This document shows positions 7,511 to 9,771 of a stretch of DNA of 9,771 nucleotides, in pieces. Location: NCBI GenBank assembly GCA_964478325.1, contig CAYZIA010000062.1:1-9771 (forward strand), read 5' to 3'. Under the pieces are notes generated by a model. It ran no database searches. It worked only from the letters and a program-made list of their open reading frames with translations, and was not told where the DNA came from. The translations under genes and the position numbers were made by a program. This DNA comes from DUAL01 sp964478325. Its GTDB lineage: Bacteria; Bacteroidota; Bacteroidia; Flavobacteriales; BACL11. Each line of letters begins with the position of its first letter. The stretch's first letter is position 1.

Positions 7511-9229
7511 ATGGCAGGAAATCACCCTAGTGAGTTAAGCCCCCGACAGAGGATGATTAACATGATGTATTTAGTGTTAACAGCACTACTTGCACTTAAT
7601 GTTTCAAAAGAGGTGTTGGATTCATTCTTTGAAGTGAATAAAGGTATTGAAAGAACAACTACAAACTTTTTCTCAAAGAATGCAGAAACATATGCTGCTT
7701 TTGATAATGCATCAGAGAATAACCCAGAAAAATATAAAGAAGTTAGAGATCAAGCATATGATATTAAGAAAATGTCTGACGATTTGGTAATGTTAATTCA
7801 GAATATGAAATATGATTTAGTATCGAAAACTGATAAAGGAGAGGTTTATCTTGGAGAAACTTGGGAAATTCTTGATGAAGAAGGGAAGTTAATAGATTCG
7901 AAAGTAATTGAAAATATAAAATTTGAAGACCTGACTTTAGCCCAGAAGAGCAAGAAAATTGGATGGTTGAGTAATAAATCAGATAGAAATACTTCCGGAG
8001 AGTTATTTTGGCCAAAAGGAATTAAAGACAATAGAGCTAAAATATTAAAAGACAATATTTTAAGCTTTAGCGGGTTTTTAACTGATGTAGCTGGGGACAA
8101 TGAACTATTGATTAAAAGTATTCAATCAAGTACTAATGTTAGTGATAAGAAAAGAAAAGGAAAAGATTTAACTTGGGAAGAATATTATTTTATTGATATG
8201 CCAGCGGTTGGCGCTTTGACATTATTATCTAAGATGCAATCAGATGTAAGGAATGTGGAAGCTGATGTTATTGATTTTTTAAAAAAAGATATAGATGCAA
8301 AATCGTTAAAGTTTACTTCTGCTGAAGGAATTGCAATTCCGCAATCAAATTTTGTTTTAAGAGGAGACTCATTTAGGGCTGAGATCTTTATTACTGCAAA
8401 AAATGAGAGTCAAAATCCTGATATTTATGTAGGTGAATATGAATACGATAGTACAGGTTTAGGAGAATATCAAATGGTTGGAGATTATGATACTGTAAAA
8501 GTTGTGAATGCTAAAGGTTTGTTTGCAAAAAGAACGATTTCAGAAGGAGTAAAAAAATGGGGAGGCTTGATTGCTATGAAAACTGAAACAGGGACTAAAT
8601 ATTATCCTTTTGGTGGCGAATATTTAGTAGCTTCAAAAAGTGTAGTAGTTTCTCCTGTGAATATGAATGTTTTTTATTTAGAGGTAGATAATCCTGTAAG
8701 AATTTCAGTTCCTGGTTTTGCTGCTGCTGATATTACTGCATCAATGACCAATGGTAATATTCGTGCAACTAAAAAGTCGTCTGGAGAATACATAGCAAGA
8801 CCAACTAAAAAAGGAAAATCAATAGTAACTCTATTTACGACTATTGAAGGTAAAAGAACCAGAATGGGTGCTATGGAGTTTAGGGTAAAAGAGGTCCCTC
8901 CACCAAAACCATATATTGGTGGAAAATCAGAAGGTGTAATTGAGAAACAAAGAATGTTAGCAGCCGGAGGGATACAAGCTAAATTGGAAGATTTTGATTT
9001 TAAAGGCGTAAGGTATAAGATTGTTTCCTATTCTTTCACAACTGTTTATAAAGGAGATCAGGTAACAGAGACTGTAAATGGACAAAAATTCACAACAAGA
9101 ATAAATGCAATTATTAACAATACAAAATCAGGTAATTCTATAACTGTTGCCAATATTATGGCAAGAAGAACAGACGCCAAGGGAACAGCTACTAGATCAT
9201 TACCTCCACTAGTTTTAAAACTTAAATAA
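7511..9229 (+). CDS. gldM: gliding motility / T9SS motor protein GldM (PorM homologue), long form
   Basis: Partner of GldL: one N-terminal transmembrane helix inserts into the GldL pentamer, and the dimeric periplasmic part transmits motion to the GldK-GldN ring. The N-terminus has the diagnostic SPRQRMINMMYLVLTALLAL (10-29) and NVSKEVL (30-36), covering the membrane helix. By comparison with solved GldM/PorM structures, the mainly helical D1 covers about residues 40-265, and the beta domains D2, D3 and D4 about 267-375, 378-460 and 465-572. D4 contains GGIQAKLEDFDF (486-497), close to the GldM signature. At 572 aa it exceeds the 510-520 aa I recall for Flavobacterium johnsoniae GldM and P. 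gingivalis PorM; the surplus appears to be in D1 (about residues 100-185) and D2. gldN starts 7 bp downstream. Confidence 0.96.
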   Translation: MAGNHPSELSPRQRMINMMYLVLTALLALNVSKEVLDSFFEVNKGIERTTTNFFSKNAETYAAFDNASENNPEKYKEVRDQAYDIKKMSDDLVMLIQNMKYDLVSKTDKGEVYLGETWEILDEEGKLIDSKVIENIKFEDLTLAQKSKKIGWLSNKSDRNTSGELFWPKGIKDNRAKILKDNILSFSGFLTDVAGDNELLIKSIQSSTNVSDKKRKGKDLTWEEYYFIDMPAVGALTLLSKMQSDVRNVEADVIDFLKKDIDAKSLKFTSAEGIAIPQSNFVLRGDSFRAEIFITAKNESQNPDIYVGEYEYDSTGLGEYQMVGDYDTVKVVNAKGLFAKRTISEGVKKWGGLIAMKTETGTKYYPFGGEYLVASKSVVVSPVNMNVFYLEVDNPVRISVPGFAAADITASMTNGNIRATKKSSGEYIARPTKKGKSIVTLFTTIEGKRTRMGAMEFRVKEVPPPKPYIGGKSEGVIEKQRMLAAGGIQAKLEDFDFKGVRYKIVSYSFTTVYKGDQVTETVNGQKFTTRINAIINNTKSGNSITVANIMARRTDAKGTATRSLPPLVLKLK

Positions 9230-9236
9230 TTTTATT

Positions 9237-9771
9237 ATGAAAAATCTTATTTTACTATTTATTTCGTTCTTGATGATTTCCACTACTGGAAATGGACAAG
9301 ATATTTTGGATGGAGCTTACGATCGTAAGACAACTTATGAAAACAGAAAAGTGCAACCTTATCCGCATTTAAGACAAGCAGATGTTATGTGGTCTCGTAA
9401 AATTTGGCGTGAGATTGATTTGCGTGAAAAGGTAAATCACCCTTTTTATTACCCTGCAATTCAGCCAGGACAGGAGAAAGTAAACGATAGAAGAAGTTTG
9501 ATAGATGTTATCATGGATGCAGTTCTTGAAGGAAGTGTTACTGCTTATGCCAATGCTATTTATGATGATGAGTTTAAGATAGAAATGACTCAAGAAGATA
9601 TTAGAAAAATTGGTGGAGCAAGAGAAGAAATAATGCAGGTAATTGATTGGTCTAGTGATGAAGAAGATGCAGTAAAAGATACTTTAATCAAAGTTAGTTT
9701 TGACCGAACAACTGTAAAAAAATGGCGAATAAAAGAAGAGTGGTATTTCGATAAACAAAGATCTGTTATGG
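9237..9771 (+). CDS. gldN: gliding motility / T9SS protein GldN (PorN homologue), N-terminal 178 residues
   Basis: Periplasmic partner of GldK in the T9SS ring. The frame from the ATG at 9237 stays open to the right edge, giving 178 codons plus one base. It begins with a Sec signal peptide (hydrophobic residues 4-16, likely cleavage near G20/Q21). Family motifs follow: HLRQADVMWSRKIWREIDLR (44-63), then EKVNHPFYYP, RSLIDVIMDAV and EEWYFDKQRS near the cut end. It lies 7 bp after gldM and completes the conserved gldKLMN order. The C-terminus and any downstream gldO-like duplicate are outside the window. Confidence 0.95.
   Translation, partial: MKNLILLFISFLMISTTGNGQDILDGAYDRKTTYENRKVQPYPHLRQADVMWSRKIWREIDLREKVNHPFYYPAIQPGQEKVNDRRSLIDVIMDAVLEGSVTAYANAIYDDEFKIEMTQEDIRKIGGAREEIMQVIDWSSDEEDAVKDTLIKVSFDRTTVKKWRIKEEWYFDKQRSVM

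Noticed and set aside
9369..9593. Minus-strand open frame of 74 codons near the right edge
   Set aside because: It is the shadow of gldN, whose plus-strand frame has a signal peptide and clear family motifs.

Overview
The window looks like a piece of chromosome from a Bacteroidota bacterium, most likely of the order Flavobacteriales. It is AT-rich, its genes lack Shine-Dalgarno sequences and are preceded by A-rich leaders, and the recognisable promoter elements match the Bacteroidota -7 consensus TAnnTTTG. It also carries the phylum-specific porP-gldK-gldL-gldM-gldN cluster, which encodes the core of the type IX secretion system (T9SS) and gliding motor. Nothing in the window suggests a mobile element, phage, CRISPR array or recent transfer. 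No tRNA or rRNA gene was seen.

Layout from left to right: (1) bases 1-750, minus strand, hold the N-terminal 250 codons of miaB (tRNA methylthiotransferase), which runs off the left edge. (2) Bases 751-930 are a divergent intergenic region with candidate promoters in both directions, a cluster of TGTCA/TGACA pentamers and an AT-only stem-loop. (3) Bases 931-4405, plus strand, hold topA (DNA topoisomerase I) and, 7 bp later, a Bacteroidota-type arginase/formimidoylglutamase-fold gene whose metal ligands look degenerate. (4) Bases 4479-9771, plus strand, hold a porP/sprF-family gene, then an intergenic stretch with a terminator-like hairpin and a perfect 14-bp palindrome, then gldK, gldL, gldM and the start of gldN, which runs off the right edge.

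The right-hand genes encode parts of one machine. GldL and GldM form the proton-driven motor in the inner membrane, with GldM reaching through the periplasm to the ring formed by the lipoprotein GldK and its partner GldN under the outer membrane. PorP/SprF-family barrels associate with the outer-membrane part of the T9SS. The four gld genes are separated by only 7-29 bp and look like one transcript. The hairpin after porP suggests that expression of porP and of gldKLMN can be set separately.

I found no convincing undescribed system. The points most worth a second look are the arginase-fold protein with altered metal ligands beside T9SS genes, the regulatory structure in the porP-gldK gap, the repeated pentamers between miaB and topA, and the long GldM.
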